64,000 bases of DNA from JAFGOG01 sp034429215 (GCA_034429215.1 DAOUGI010000109.1:4660-68659); one strand, 5' to 3'. Counted from the first letter of the stretch, positions 1-8,704 are shown. The notes: generated by a model from the sequence alone, not told the origin. Numbers and translations are program-made.

Positions 1-201
1 GGCGTGGTGACGGGGGCAGGCAATAGTCGTGCCGTCCAGGTTTCCCTTGGACAGATCTCCTCCCAGGTGCGGACACTTGCGCCCGATGGCGTAAAAGCTG
101 CCGCCCAAGTTGGCGATTGCTATTTCCTTGCCGTCGACCGTAAACGGCTTGACAGTGCCGGCCGGGATATCATCTACGGCGGCGACGTCGATAAAGGCCA
201 T
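1..201 (-). CDS. Rieske [2Fe-2S] protein, 3' part cut by window edge
   Basis: The N-terminal 67 residues are visible; the C-terminus lies beyond the window. The two halves of a Rieske cluster motif can be read: C43-P-H45-L-G-G and C62-P-R-H65, so two Cys and two His ligate a [2Fe-2S] centre. The short N-terminus without a membrane segment fits a soluble Rieske ferredoxin of the NirD or dioxygenase-ferredoxin type, about 100 residues, rather than a bc1 subunit. ATG at 201 is preceded by a strong GAGGAGG ribosome site. It is divergent from the next gene. Its electron partner cannot be seen here. Confidence 0.88.
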   Translation of the reverse strand, partial: MAFIDVAAVDDIPAGTVKPFTVDGKEIAIANLGGSFYAIGRKCPHLGGDLSKGNLDGTTIACPRHHA

Positions 202-339
202 GGTTGCCTCCTCATTGGTTGTAGGGTGGTTCATATTGTAGCACGATCGGAAGTAAGCGTCAACGAATGGGCCAGGGGTTGAGGCCGGCAAGCTGTTCGT
301 AGGGCCAGGGGAGTAGGGCTTGAGGCTAATTTTCGGGTC

Positions 340-368
340 TTGTGCGGAGCAGAAAATTGTGATAGAAT
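340..368 (+). promoter_or_regulatory. Candidate sigma70 promoter upstream of beta-helix gene
   Basis: TTGTGC at 340-345, a 17-nt spacer and TAGAAT at 363-368. It would give a leader of about 280 nt to the gene at 657. Position and spacing fit, but the hexamers are only moderate matches. Confidence 0.4.
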
Positions 369-550
369 GGGAGCAACACAGCGATCCTTCCACGCGGTAT
401 CCAGTCAACGGTGCGTGCTTGTGGAGTTTTGCCGGTATGAGACATGGCTTGATACTGCAGGTTGGCCGGAACCACTGAAGGCACTGAAGGCATTGAAGGG
501 AATGCTGCTGTAACAAGCGCCGTGGCGGACAAAGGATCAACGGCCGTCGA

Positions 551-592
551 GTGATGTACAGTGATTTTCCGTTGTCGGTCAGGGGTTTTTAG
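551..592 (+). pseudogene. Relic of the 3' end of a beta-helix paralogue
   Basis: Read from 551, this stretch ends SDFPLSVRGF followed by TAG, close to the HLPLALKGF and TAG that end the intact gene at 3512. The DNA similarity covers about 45 bp (569-613 against 3489-3533, 21 of the first 24 bases identical) and continues past both stop codons. A second copy of the gene, or of its tail, was therefore once here, and recombination or decay left only its end. Confidence 0.5.
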
Positions 593-656
593 TGGAAGGA
601 GAGATCTGGCAGTTCCAGGAAGATCTGTTAGGCCTGGGCCAAGAGAGGAGGACACA

Positions 657-3512
657 ATGAATGGGCGACTGGTGCAACGGTGGGCTGGGTGGGGCCTGGC
701 TTGGGTGATGGTGCTGGGCCTGTGGTTGGCGCCGCCGGTGATGAGCATGGCGCCGTCTGGAGAGGATGCCCTCACCCTACCCTCTCCCGGAGGGCGAGGG
801 GATACGACGGAGGAGATCAAAACCTGGTCAGCCGGGGATGCGATCGGCGGAGCTAGAAGTACGGCGGAAGTGCCGATCGTGCCCGACGAGGTGGTGCTGT
901 GGAACCAGCCGCTCCACGCGTACGATTGGAGCACGGCCGTCGACCAAGAGTTTCCCGACGGCCCGACCTATTCTTCTTACGTGGCCGATGACTTTGTCAA
1001 CAGCGAGATGTGGAGCATCCGCACGATCTTTGTGCCGGGCGACGGGTGGAATGGCTTTTACACGCTGTTCGGCGCTTCGACGCTGCACTGGATGGTCTAT
1101 GCCGACTGCGGCGGCGTGCCCTGCGGCGACCCGTCGGGCGCCGGCTCGCCGCCGGTGTGGAGCCTGGCGTTGGCGCCGACCGACCTGCAGGTGACGATCA
1201 CGGCCGGCACGAGCGGCTACCCGTCGAATACGCTGCTGACCCTGTCGACGCCGTTCGGCCTGCCGCCCGGCACGTGGTGGCTGATCTTTTACCCCACGAT
1301 GTACTTTGACCCGTACGGCCAGTATGGTCGGCAGCCGGCCAGCACGGCCAACGGCTTTATCGGGGAGTGGATCAACCCCGGCGGCGGCTTTGGCAGCGGC
1401 ACGGCCTGGCTGACCTGGGATATGCTGTGGCCGGAACCTCCGCTGCCCTACGACGTCGCTTTCCGCCTGGAAGGGCTGGTCGGGCTGCGGGTCAATTCGA
1501 CCGGAGACGAGGTCGACGCGAACTTGTCGGATGGGGTGTGTGGGACGGCCGCGGTGGTGTGCACGTTGCGGGCGGCGATCGAGCAGGCCAACTATAACGG
1601 CGGCGGGACGATCACCTTTGCCGGGATGGCAGGTATCCCCACGATCCAGCCGGCGGGCGCCCTGCCGGCGTTGTCGGCGCCGATCACGATCGACGGCACG
1701 ACGGCGGGCGGCAAGCTCGTGGAGCTGGACGGCTACCTGGTCACCAGCGGGAGCGGGCTGGAGCTGACGGGCGGCGGTTGTGTGGTCAAGGGGCTGGTGA
1801 TCAACCGCTTTGGTGACTATGGCGTCGTCGTGGGGAGCGGCAACAATCTGATCGAAGGCAATCGGATCGGGACAAATGCGGCCGGGACGGCGGATGCGGG
1901 CAACGGCTATGGGGTGCGGATAAACGGCGAGGCTGTTGCTGCGTCTACCAACACGATCCGCAGGAACCTAATCTCTGGCAATGGCAATTACGGCGTCTAT
2001 ATCGACGGCGCTCTCACCTCTAACAACATCGTCGAGGGCAACTATATTGGCACGGACGTAACGGGCAATAACCCCCTCCCAAACAGCGGGCCCGGTGTGG
2101 ACATCTATAATTCGGCTAGTAACCGGATTGGCGGCACGGCGGCGGTGCAGCGCAATGTGATCTCGGGCAATGCCGATGAAGGGGTGTATATCTCGGGTGG
2201 GACCGGCAATGTGGTGCAGGGCAATTACATCGGCACCAACGCGGCCGGGACGGCGGCGCTGCCCAACGTCACGACAGGGATCTATGTCGCAGCACCAGGC
2301 AACACGATCGGCGGCCCGGCGGCCAAGGCGGGCGGAGGTTGCGCACCGCCATGCAACCTTGTGTCGGCCAACTATATCGGCATCGTCGTCTCTGCCGGCA
2401 GCAACGTGGTGCAGGGCAATTATGTCGGAACTGATGTGACCGGCAGGGTCGACCTGGGCAACAGCACCTGGGGGGTTATCATAAACGCAGGCGACGACAC
2501 TGTGCTCGGCGGGCTGTCTGCCGCAGAGGGCAACGTGGTAGCCTTCAACGACACTGGGGTATCGCTAGAGGTATCTGGCGGCACGGGAAATGCCATTCTG
2601 GGCAACGCCATCTGGAGCAATGACCAGCTAGGGATCGACCTGCACCCTGCCGGGGTGACGCCCAACGACCCCGGCGACGGCGACACCGGACCGAATCAGT
2701 ACCAGAACTACCCGGAGTTGGATTGGGTGGCAACCGGGCCGCCATCGGCCTCGACGGTGATCTCTGGGGCGCTGGACAGCACGGCCTCTACGTCGTTCGG
2801 GATCGAGTTCTTTTACAGCGACGCGGCCGATCCGTCGGGCAACGGCGAGGGACAGCACTACTTTGGATCGGCCGAGGTGAACACCGACGGCAGTGGTCTG
2901 GTGACCTTTGTCATCACCGTGCCGGGGACGATCCCAGCGGCCAGTTATGTGTCGGCTACCGCCACCGATCCTGGCGGCAATACGTCCGAGTTTTCGGCAG
3001 CGCGGGTGTCCATCCCGGAGACGATGATCGTCGTCGGACCGGGTGTGGGCGGCGAGCTGATCTATACCGACACGTCGGTGTTGAGCACGACGGTGGAGGT
3101 ACCGGCCGGGGCGTTCAGCGAGACGATTATCCTGGCCGTCCAGCCCATGGAGGCACCTTCTCACCTGCCCCTGCCCAGCCTGCGCTCTGGCGACGAGACC
3201 TTTGACCTGTCCGCCTATGTGGGCAACGATGTGCTGGAGGGTTATGACTTTATCAAGCCGCTCACCGTCACGCTGCGCTATACCGACACTGACGTGATCG
3301 GCATTCTCGAGTCAGGGCTGCGGCTCTACTACTGGGACGGCTCTACCTGGCAGGATGCGGCTGACACCTGTTCGCCGCCGTCGTCCTATTTCCTGGATAC
3401 GGAGGAGAATGTCATGCAGGTGGCGATCTGCCACCTGACCGAGTGGAATATCCAGGGGCCAGATCTGTTTCCGTGGAAAGTTCACCTGCCGTTGGCGCTC
3501 AAGGGTTTTTAG
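657..3512 (+). CDS. Secreted right-handed beta-helix protein with CSLREA-type region and C-terminal LPLALKGF tail
   Basis: 951 residues. ATG at 657 follows GAGGAGGACACA and opens a signal peptide (WGLAWVMVLGLWLAPPV). Residues about 285-330 resemble the CSLREA-type entry to beta-helix proteins (VNSTGDEVDANLSDGVC, then CTLRAAIEQAN). Residues about 340-690 carry repeated NxIxGNxIGTxxxGT turns typical of a right-handed parallel beta-helix, followed by an Ig-like stretch. Residues 38-50 (DALTLPSPGGRG) are translated from a dispersed repeat. The protein ends VHLPLALKGF, a tail shared with three other secreted proteins here. Function is unknown; a surface or polysaccharide-related role is inference. 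Confidence 0.85.
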   Translation: MNGRLVQRWAGWGLAWVMVLGLWLAPPVMSMAPSGEDALTLPSPGGRGDTTEEIKTWSAGDAIGGARSTAEVPIVPDEVVLWNQPLHAYDWSTAVDQEFPDGPTYSSYVADDFVNSEMWSIRTIFVPGDGWNGFYTLFGASTLHWMVYADCGGVPCGDPSGAGSPPVWSLALAPTDLQVTITAGTSGYPSNTLLTLSTPFGLPPGTWWLIFYPTMYFDPYGQYGRQPASTANGFIGEWINPGGGFGSGTAWLTWDMLWPEPPLPYDVAFRLEGLVGLRVNSTGDEVDANLSDGVCGTAAVVCTLRAAIEQANYNGGGTITFAGMAGIPTIQPAGALPALSAPITIDGTTAGGKLVELDGYLVTSGSGLELTGGGCVVKGLVINRFGDYGVVVGSGNNLIEGNRIGTNAAGTADAGNGYGVRINGEAVAASTNTIRRNLISGNGNYGVYIDGALTSNNIVEGNYIGTDVTGNNPLPNSGPGVDIYNSASNRIGGTAAVQRNVISGNADEGVYISGGTGNVVQGNYIGTNAAGTAALPNVTTGIYVAAPGNTIGGPAAKAGGGCAPPCNLVSANYIGIVVSAGSNVVQGNYVGTDVTGRVDLGNSTWGVIINAGDDTVLGGLSAAEGNVVAFNDTGVSLEVSGGTGNAILGNAIWSNDQLGIDLHPAGVTPNDPGDGDTGPNQYQNYPELDWVATGPPSASTVISGALDSTASTSFGIEFFYSDAADPSGNGEGQHYFGSAEVNTDGSGLVTFVITVPGTIPAASYVSATATDPGGNTSEFSAARVSIPETMIVVGPGVGGELIYTDTSVLSTTVEVPAGAFSETIILAVQPMEAPSHLPLPSLRSGDETFDLSAYVGNDVLEGYDFIKPLTVTLRYTDTDVIGILESGLRLYYWDGSTWQDAADTCSPPSSYFLDTEENVMQVAICHLTEWNIQGPDLFPWKVHLPLALKGF
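766..803 (+). repeat. Dispersed CCCTCACCC/GGGCGAGGG repeat inside a coding region
   Basis: The run CCCTCACCCTACCCTCTCCC, then GGAGGGCGAGGGG, is the kind of imperfect palindrome usually found between genes. Here it is read in frame as ALTLPSPGGRG just after the signal peptide of the beta-helix protein. Related sequence occurs at 21740-21930 and about 57905. Confidence 0.55.
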
Positions 3513-3521
3513 CGAAGGAGA

Positions 3522-3556
3522 AGGTCTGGCCGGTTTTTGTCAAACCGGCCAGACCT
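3522..3556. other. Perfect 15-bp inverted repeat between two genes
   Basis: The arm 3522-3536 (AGGTCTGGCCGGTTT) pairs exactly with 3542-3556 around a 5-nt loop. It lies ten bases after the beta-helix stop, so it may end that transcript, but no T-run follows. Its loop carries the first part of the -35 element of the next promoter, so it could also act as a regulatory hairpin or protein-binding site. Confidence 0.6.
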
Positions 3557-3566
3557 GGGTTACAAT
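3537..3566 (+). promoter_or_regulatory. Sigma70 promoter for the DUF4013 gene
   Basis: TTGTCA at 3537-3542, an 18-nt spacer and TACAAT at 3561-3566, about 60 nt before the ATG at 3628. The -35 overlaps the loop and right arm of the inverted repeat 3522-3556. Confidence 0.6.
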
Positions 3567-3627
3567 AGCAAGCGAAATGGCGCAGACCTGACAGCGCTGA
3601 CATTTAGCAACTAGCAAGGAGGAGACA

Positions 3628-4425
3628 ATGACGCCGACAACAGGTGGGGACCGGTGGCAGCAGGTGCTGGCGTATCCATTCCGCGATCCAAACTGGGGGA
3701 ACAAGCTGTTGGTGGGCAGCGCAGTGATGCTGGCCGGGATGATCGTGCCGGTGGTGCCAACGCTGTTCGTGATGGGCTATTTTGCCCGGCTCCTGCGGCA
3801 GGTGATCGCCGATGGTGAGTGGCGCCTGCCCGAGTGGGACGATTGGGGGCAGATGCTCACCGACGGGCTAAAGCTGCTCGGGGCCAGCCTGGTGTACAGC
3901 CTGCCGGCGATCGTGCTGATGATCGTCGCCTATGGGTTGTGGTTCGTGCCATCTTTCATGCCTTTTTTCCAGGCCGGGCTTGACGAGTCGCAGGCGGGAA
4001 CGTGGGTGGCGGCGATCATGGGAGCCTTTGCGCTGGGATGGGTGTTGATGGGCCTGGCTATGCTGTTAGGGCTGGTGGCGCTGCTGTTTCAGCCGCCGGC
4101 AATGGCGCACATGGTGGCCAAGGGATCGTTTGGGGCGGCATTCCGGATCAGGGAGTGGTGGCGGATCGTCCGGGCGAACTGGGCCGGCTTTGCGCTGGCT
4201 TTTGTGATCGCCGCAGGGCTGGGGATGGCGGTTTATACCATCACAGCGGTGTTGTATATGACACTGGTGCTCTGTTTTCTGATGCCGTTCGTGCTGGCCC
4301 CGCTTGAGGTGTATGTGCTGATGATCGCCGGCATGGTGTTTGGCCAGGCATACCGGACAGGAGTTGGAGCTGCCGGCAGCGGCGTTGCGGTGATAGAATC
4401 GGGGACGGAAGGGGCAGGCGCCTAA
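3628..4425 (+). CDS. DUF4013 multi-pass membrane protein
   Basis: 265 residues. ATG at 3628 is preceded by AGGAGGAGACA. The N-terminus (YPFRDPNWGNKLLVGS, then a hydrophobic stretch and GYFARLLRQVIADGEWRLPEW) matches the conserved opening of DUF4013 proteins. About five to six hydrophobic segments follow, for example around residues 24-45, 90-115, 130-160 and 190-245. Family function is unknown; these proteins occur widely in archaea and Chloroflexota. It appears monocistronic, with its own promoter and hairpins downstream, and is convergent with the next gene. Confidence 0.85.
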   Translation: MTPTTGGDRWQQVLAYPFRDPNWGNKLLVGSAVMLAGMIVPVVPTLFVMGYFARLLRQVIADGEWRLPEWDDWGQMLTDGLKLLGASLVYSLPAIVLMIVAYGLWFVPSFMPFFQAGLDESQAGTWVAAIMGAFALGWVLMGLAMLLGLVALLFQPPAMAHMVAKGSFGAAFRIREWWRIVRANWAGFALAFVIAAGLGMAVYTITAVLYMTLVLCFLMPFVLAPLEVYVLMIAGMVFGQAYRTGVGAAGSGVAVIESGTEGAGA

Positions 4426-4459
4426 GGCCGCCTTTTATCTGTTCCGGCTGAACAGATTA

Positions 4460-4526
4460 CGTAAAGCGCGCAAGGGGTTTTGCCTCTTGCGCGCTTTACG
4501 ATCCAGGCTATCGCGCTCCGATAGCC
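4460..4526. terminator. Two hairpins between convergent genes
   Basis: A 15-bp perfect stem (4460-4474 with 4486-4500; arm CGTAAAGCGCGCAAG) is followed by an 8-bp stem (4506-4513 with 4519-4526; arm GGCTATCG). They sit between the DUF4013 stop (4425) and the stop of the minus-strand gene (4526), where a bidirectional terminator is expected. There is no long T-run, so termination is inferred from position. Confidence 0.5.
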
Positions 4527-7500
4527 TATGGCGCCCAGCGCACCACCAGGGGCAAGTAGACCCTGCTGTCGGCGACCATGATAGCAACAGCGGCGGCAGC
4601 CTGGCCGGCCGGGTTGGCGACGGTGAGGGCGGCGGTGTACAGGCCGGGCAGGGTGTAGGTGTGAGTGGGCGCCGGCAGGGCGCTGGTCTGGCCGTCGCCA
4701 AAGGTCCACAGGTAGGTCAGCGACGGGTCGCCGGCCGGAACGGTAGTGACGGTGGAGGCAAAGGCGACCGGCAGTGGGTAGAGGCCATGGCCGGGCTGGG
4801 CGGTGATGGCAATGACCGGCGGACCATAGGCGATAACCTCACCGGATGCCGCGCCGGCGCCAACCTCAGGGGCGGTGGCGGTAAGGGTGACGGTGTACAG
4901 GCCGGGGGTGGTGTATGAGTGGGTTGGGCTGGACTCGGTGCTGGAGGCGCCGTCACCGAAATCCCACAGGTAGGCGGCGCACACGGCGGCGGTGGTGTTG
5001 GTAAAGGCGGTGGTTTGCCCCAGCCAGTCGGGCGATGAAGAAGTGAACGCGGCGACCGGCAAGGCGGGCGGCAGCTCGTCGGCGCCCAGGTCGGGGGCAA
5101 AGCACAGCGGGCGCGGGTCGCCGTCGATGTCGATCGTCACACCGGCGTCGATGCCGGCGTCGACGGCAGCCGAGCCGAGACTCAGGTGATAGCCGTCGGC
5201 GGCAAAGGTCGGGTCGCCGCTGGCTGCGTGTTGGATGACGACGGTGCCGGGGCCGCCGGTGTTGGCCTGGTTGCCGAACCACAGGACGCCGTCCAGGTTG
5301 GCCGAACAGCCGCTGGCAACAAAGATGCCGGTGGTCTGGTCAGCGACGATGGCGTTGCGCAGGGTGGTTGTACTGCTGTAGGCGGCGTGCAGGCCACTGC
5401 CGTTGCCGCCGGTGTTGCGGGCGATGGTGGTATGGCGCAGTTGGGGTGAGGAGTGGTCGGCGTACAGGCCGCTGCCCAGGTAGGCAGAATGGTTGCCGGC
5501 CACGACGTCGTTGGTCAGGCCGGGCTGGCTGTAGGTCATGTATACTCCGCCGCCGTAGGTGGTGGCAGTATTGGCCTCGATGCGGTTAGCGCTCAAGACG
5601 GCCGGGCTGTAGCGCAAGTAGAGGCCGCCGCCGTTGGCGGTGGCGGTATTGGCCTCGAACAGGTTGGCCTGGAGGTTGGCGGCGCTGTGATCGAGATAGA
5701 GGCCGCCGCCATACAGGGCCGAGTTGTCCGAAAAGGCGGTATGGCGGAAGGTGGCCGGGCTGGAGGACAGGAAAGCGCCGCCGCCTTCCTGGGCGGTGTT
5801 GTCGTACAGGGAACAGCCGCTGATGATCGGCGCGGCGGTCACGGCGTACAGGCCGCCGCCGGCGTCGCGCCCGTAGACGCCGCCGCCGAGATCGTCCGCG
5901 TCGCCGCCGGTCAGGATCAGACCGTCGAGCAGCGGTTGGCTCTGCGCGCTGCCGGCGACATATACCACACGGCCCAGGCCCCGGGCATCGAGCGTACTGG
6001 GATGGGCGAGCGGATCGCACACCGACCAGTCGGAGGGGTTGTAGCCGCCGCGCAGGGTGATCTCCTTATCCAAGTAGACGGCCTGGGATAGGCCGGCCCG
6101 CTCGCCGACGCCGGTGCAATAGCCGGCCACCTGGACGACGTCGCCGGGGCCGGCGGCGTCGACGGCAGCCTGGACGACGGTGTAGGTGATCCCCGGCTGG
6201 GCCGCGATGCGGGCCAGGCAGACGGCGGTGTTCAGGCTGTGGGTGGCCACGAGCGGCTGGCGGCCGTTGGTGGCGGTGACGGTGATCATCTGCGCGCCGG
6301 TGACGTCCCAGGTGTAGGTGATCGGGTCGGCCAGGCCGCCAACGTGGGTCACCGGCGGCTGGCCGGTGGCTTTCCAGACGTAGGTGATCGGCAGGCTGGC
6401 CGTGATCGGCGTGACAGTGGCGAGCAGCGAGCAACCGGCGCCAACGGTGCAGCCGGCCGGTCCGTCGATGGTCAGGCCGGACAGGCCGACGATACGGTTC
6501 TCAATGCCGATGACCCAGCCGGTGGGCGTGGCCGATAGGACGCTGACGGTGATGCCGGCGGCGGCGTCCACGAACGACTCGCCGGGGATCCACATGGCCC
6601 CGGCGTCGCCGGTGTCGCCATTGCCGTCGATGTCGATGACGCGGGCGGGGCGGTCGCGGTTGGTGTCGACCTCGTGGATAATGACCGCCTCGCCGGGCAG
6701 CTTGACGTCATAGCCGACCTTGCGCCGCGCCTCGATGGTGTAAAAATGGGTGGTCGAGTCGATGACCGGGATGCGAGCCATCAAGTAGTTGCCGGTTTGG
6801 GGCAAGGCCAGTTGCTCGAGGGTCAGGGTGGCCTTGGTGCCGGTGCCGGCGATGAATTCCTGGCCGGCGGCAACCCAGCCGAGCATTTCTTTGTGGAAGG
6901 AGATGGTGTGCTGGCCCAGGCAGCCGTAAACAGGATGGCTGGAGTTGGAGCAGTTGCTCCACACGTCACTCATGACATCCCACTTGTTGTCGTAGGTCTG
7001 GCCATAGTTTCCCGAGGAGTGGGGCAGGCCAAAGCCGTGGCCCATCTCGTGGGCGATGACGCCGACGTTGCCATAGCCCCACGGTGGCTCCCAGGTCATG
7101 TACCACAGGCGGCTGACGCCGTCGAGGGTGGTGTACCAGCCGCCGCCCCAGGCGCAGCAGTCGAGCAGGTCGTTGAACATCAGGTTGATGCCGACGAAAT
7201 CGGGATAGTAGATGTCGGCGTCGGCCACGGCGGTGCAGTCGTTTGCGGCGCGGGTCCAGTCGAGGTCGGGCACACCGTCGCCGTCCTGGTCGTAGACATA
7301 GTAGGAACGGGGTTTGGGCAGGACGTACCAGCCGACGGCGTCACTGCCGGTGACGTTGGCGATGTCGTAGGACACCTCGCGCCAGAAGTGATCGAGGCCG
7401 GGGTAGACGCTGCTGTACATTCCCTCAAAATAAGACAAGGGCTCGGGCTCGGCCGGGACGTCGGCAAACTTGCACATGACTGATACCCAGGGCTGAGGGC

Positions 7501-7909
7501 CGACAATGTCGTCGGGGCCGGCGCGGCCCGTGGTTGAGTCGAGATGTACCGACTCGACGGCGATCGCTTGGTCCGACAGCCACCGGCCGGTGACGGTCAC
7601 CCGGTGACGGTCGAGGGCCAGCGCGCCGCGCTGGGAGCGGAGGAGGTCGGCGTCGAGGAAGAGGCGAATCTCGCGTCCGGCATCATTGCGAAGGAGGTAG
7701 GCTGGGCTAGAAGATGCCGATTCGCCGGGCTGGGGATCGTTCCACACGACGAGGAACCAGCCAGAGAGCGATTCTGAATTTTGAATTTCCGATTTTGGTC
7801 CTTCGCTTCGCTCAGCATGATAGTTTTGGATCGCGGATGCCGGACTTGCAGTGAGGGGGATCAGGAGAGTTGCCAGAAGGACCAGGACGAAAGAACGATG
7901 TTTCTTCAC
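4526..7909 (-). CDS. Secreted metzincin-type metallopeptidase with beta-helix and two PKD domains, C-terminal YLPLVVR tail
   Basis: 1127 residues from GTG at 7909 (GGAAGG site), chosen because it opens a signal peptide (SFVLVLLATLLIPLTASPASA); a longer reading frame runs back into the neighbouring gene. Around residues 285-300 lies HEMGHGFGLPHSS, the three-His HExxHxxGxxH metzincin motif, with a likely Met-turn WDVMS nearby. Next come an Ig-like region, a beta-helix of GGGLYLxxS repeats (about residues 640-860), and two PKD domains (YLWDFGDG and YLWTFGDG). It ends VYLPLVVRWAP. Residues after the signal peptide (YHAERSEGPKSEIQNSE) come from a dispersed repeat. Probably an exported protease acting at the cell surface; substrate unknown. 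Confidence 0.85.
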   Translation of the reverse strand: MKKHRSFVLVLLATLLIPLTASPASAIQNYHAERSEGPKSEIQNSESLSGWFLVVWNDPQPGESASSSPAYLLRNDAGREIRLFLDADLLRSQRGALALDRHRVTVTGRWLSDQAIAVESVHLDSTTGRAGPDDIVGPQPWVSVMCKFADVPAEPEPLSYFEGMYSSVYPGLDHFWREVSYDIANVTGSDAVGWYVLPKPRSYYVYDQDGDGVPDLDWTRAANDCTAVADADIYYPDFVGINLMFNDLLDCCAWGGGWYTTLDGVSRLWYMTWEPPWGYGNVGVIAHEMGHGFGLPHSSGNYGQTYDNKWDVMSDVWSNCSNSSHPVYGCLGQHTISFHKEMLGWVAAGQEFIAGTGTKATLTLEQLALPQTGNYLMARIPVIDSTTHFYTIEARRKVGYDVKLPGEAVIIHEVDTNRDRPARVIDIDGNGDTGDAGAMWIPGESFVDAAAGITVSVLSATPTGWVIGIENRIVGLSGLTIDGPAGCTVGAGCSLLATVTPITASLPITYVWKATGQPPVTHVGGLADPITYTWDVTGAQMITVTATNGRQPLVATHSLNTAVCLARIAAQPGITYTVVQAAVDAAGPGDVVQVAGYCTGVGERAGLSQAVYLDKEITLRGGYNPSDWSVCDPLAHPSTLDARGLGRVVYVAGSAQSQPLLDGLILTGGDADDLGGGVYGRDAGGGLYAVTAAPIISGCSLYDNTAQEGGGAFLSSSPATFRHTAFSDNSALYGGGLYLDHSAANLQANLFEANTATANGGGLYLRYSPAVLSANRIEANTATTYGGGVYMTYSQPGLTNDVVAGNHSAYLGSGLYADHSSPQLRHTTIARNTGGNGSGLHAAYSSTTTLRNAIVADQTTGIFVASGCSANLDGVLWFGNQANTGGPGTVVIQHAASGDPTFAADGYHLSLGSAAVDAGIDAGVTIDIDGDPRPLCFAPDLGADELPPALPVAAFTSSSPDWLGQTTAFTNTTAAVCAAYLWDFGDGASSTESSPTHSYTTPGLYTVTLTATAPEVGAGAASGEVIAYGPPVIAITAQPGHGLYPLPVAFASTVTTVPAGDPSLTYLWTFGDGQTSALPAPTHTYTLPGLYTAALTVANPAGQAAAAVAIMVADSRVYLPLVVRWAP
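7765..7835 (-). repeat. Dispersed HAERSE-type repeat inside a coding region
   Basis: On the minus strand this reads CATGCTGAGCGAAGCGAAGG and then an AT-rich AAATTCAAAATTCAGAAT tract. It is unlike the GC-rich surrounding gene and resembles intergenic repeats seen in many genomes. It is translated in frame as HAERSEGPKSEIQNSE directly after the signal peptide. Confidence 0.5.
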
Positions 7910-7923
7910 GGTTTTCCTTCCTC

Positions 7924-8640
7924 TTACCAGATGCCGGGGACAAGCCGGTAGCGTGTTCGCCGGGCATAGTCGGCGTAGCCGGGCAACTCGGCTGCCAGGG
8001 TCCGATCTTCGAGGTGAGTGCGGAGGCATACGACGGCTATGGTCAGGACGGCGGGGATGAGCGCCCACAGGGAATCGAGCATGATCGGCATGGCCAGGTA
8101 GCAGAGCAGGCCGCCGGCGTAGGCCGGATGGCGCACAAAGCGGTAGGGGCCGGTCTGGATGACGGTCTGGCCGCGGTCGTCCTGGACGCGGACGATGCCG
8201 GAAAAGTAGGCGTTGGTGGCCATGGCCCAGGTGCCGATGGCATAGCCCAGCACGACGAGCAGCGTAGCCGCCACTTGGAGCAGCAGGGACAGATCGGGCG
8301 ACCAGCCCCACCGCTCGTCGAGCCCGGCGACGATCCAGACGGCCAGCGGCCCAATGATGGCGGCCAGCAGGACGAGGGGCCGGTCCCAGCTTTTGCCTTG
8401 CTTGGCGTCCAACGACCGGGCACGCTCGACCCACAGCTCTGGATTGATGCGCAGGGTGATCAGCCGGCTGGCAAAGGCTGAGAGGACGTGCAGGGTGACA
8501 TAGACCCAGGCGATCGGCCAGTCGAAGCGGCCGGCGGCCAGGAATAGAACAAAGGGCAGCAGGACGACAAACAGGATGAACTGCACTACAGGTCTCCAGC
8601 CGATGCGCTGGAGCAGGCCGGAAGAACGATCGGCGCTCAT
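7924..8640 (-). CDS. Isoprenylcysteine methyltransferase-family (ICMT/PEMT-like) membrane protein
   Basis: 238 residues. ATG at 8640 follows AAGGAGGAG. There are about five membrane segments. The C-terminal half holds the family signature GPYRFVRHPAYAGGLL (SAM-binding RHPxYxG) and the end motif EDRTLAAELPGYADYARR. Such proteins methylate isoprenylcysteine, phospholipid or other small substrates at the membrane; the substrate here is unknown. A paralogue with nearly the same tail is at 32676-33374. Its stop is 14 bp from the next start, so it probably leads an operon with the metallopeptidase gene. Confidence 0.85.
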   Translation of the reverse strand: MSADRSSGLLQRIGWRPVVQFILFVVLLPFVLFLAAGRFDWPIAWVYVTLHVLSAFASRLITLRINPELWVERARSLDAKQGKSWDRPLVLLAAIIGPLAVWIVAGLDERWGWSPDLSLLLQVAATLLVVLGYAIGTWAMATNAYFSGIVRVQDDRGQTVIQTGPYRFVRHPAYAGGLLCYLAMPIMLDSLWALIPAVLTIAVVCLRTHLEDRTLAAELPGYADYARRTRYRLVPGIW

Positions 8641-8675
8641 GGTTATCTCCTCCTTGCTTTTCTACGTGCCGCGCT

Positions 8676-8704
8676 ATTATATCTCAGAGCGCCGATGTCT
8701 GCAA
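8676..8704 (-). promoter_or_regulatory. Sigma70 promoter for the ICMT-like gene
   Basis: On the minus strand, TTGCAG (8704-8699), a 17-nt spacer and TATAAT (8681-8676), about 35 nt before the ATG at 8640. Confidence 0.7.

Larger units (their letters stand above)
202..656. other. 455-bp intergenic region between divergent genes
   Basis: No convincing gene lies here. It holds a candidate plus-strand promoter (340-368), short direct repeats of the CACTGAAGG type around 472-497 that resemble a repeat near 33935, and, at 551-592, a decayed copy of the 3' end of the downstream beta-helix gene. Overlapping reading frames in this stretch have no recognisable product. Confidence 0.6.

Noticed and set aside
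5350..5900. Periodic sequence resembling a CRISPR array
   Set aside because: The period comes from beta-helix repeats within a coding region; units are diverged, in frame and lack uniform spacers.
7910..8434. Long N-terminal extension of the metallopeptidase frame
   Set aside because: It overlaps the ICMT-like gene and reads as its shadow; the GTG at 7909 has a ribosome site and begins a signal peptide.
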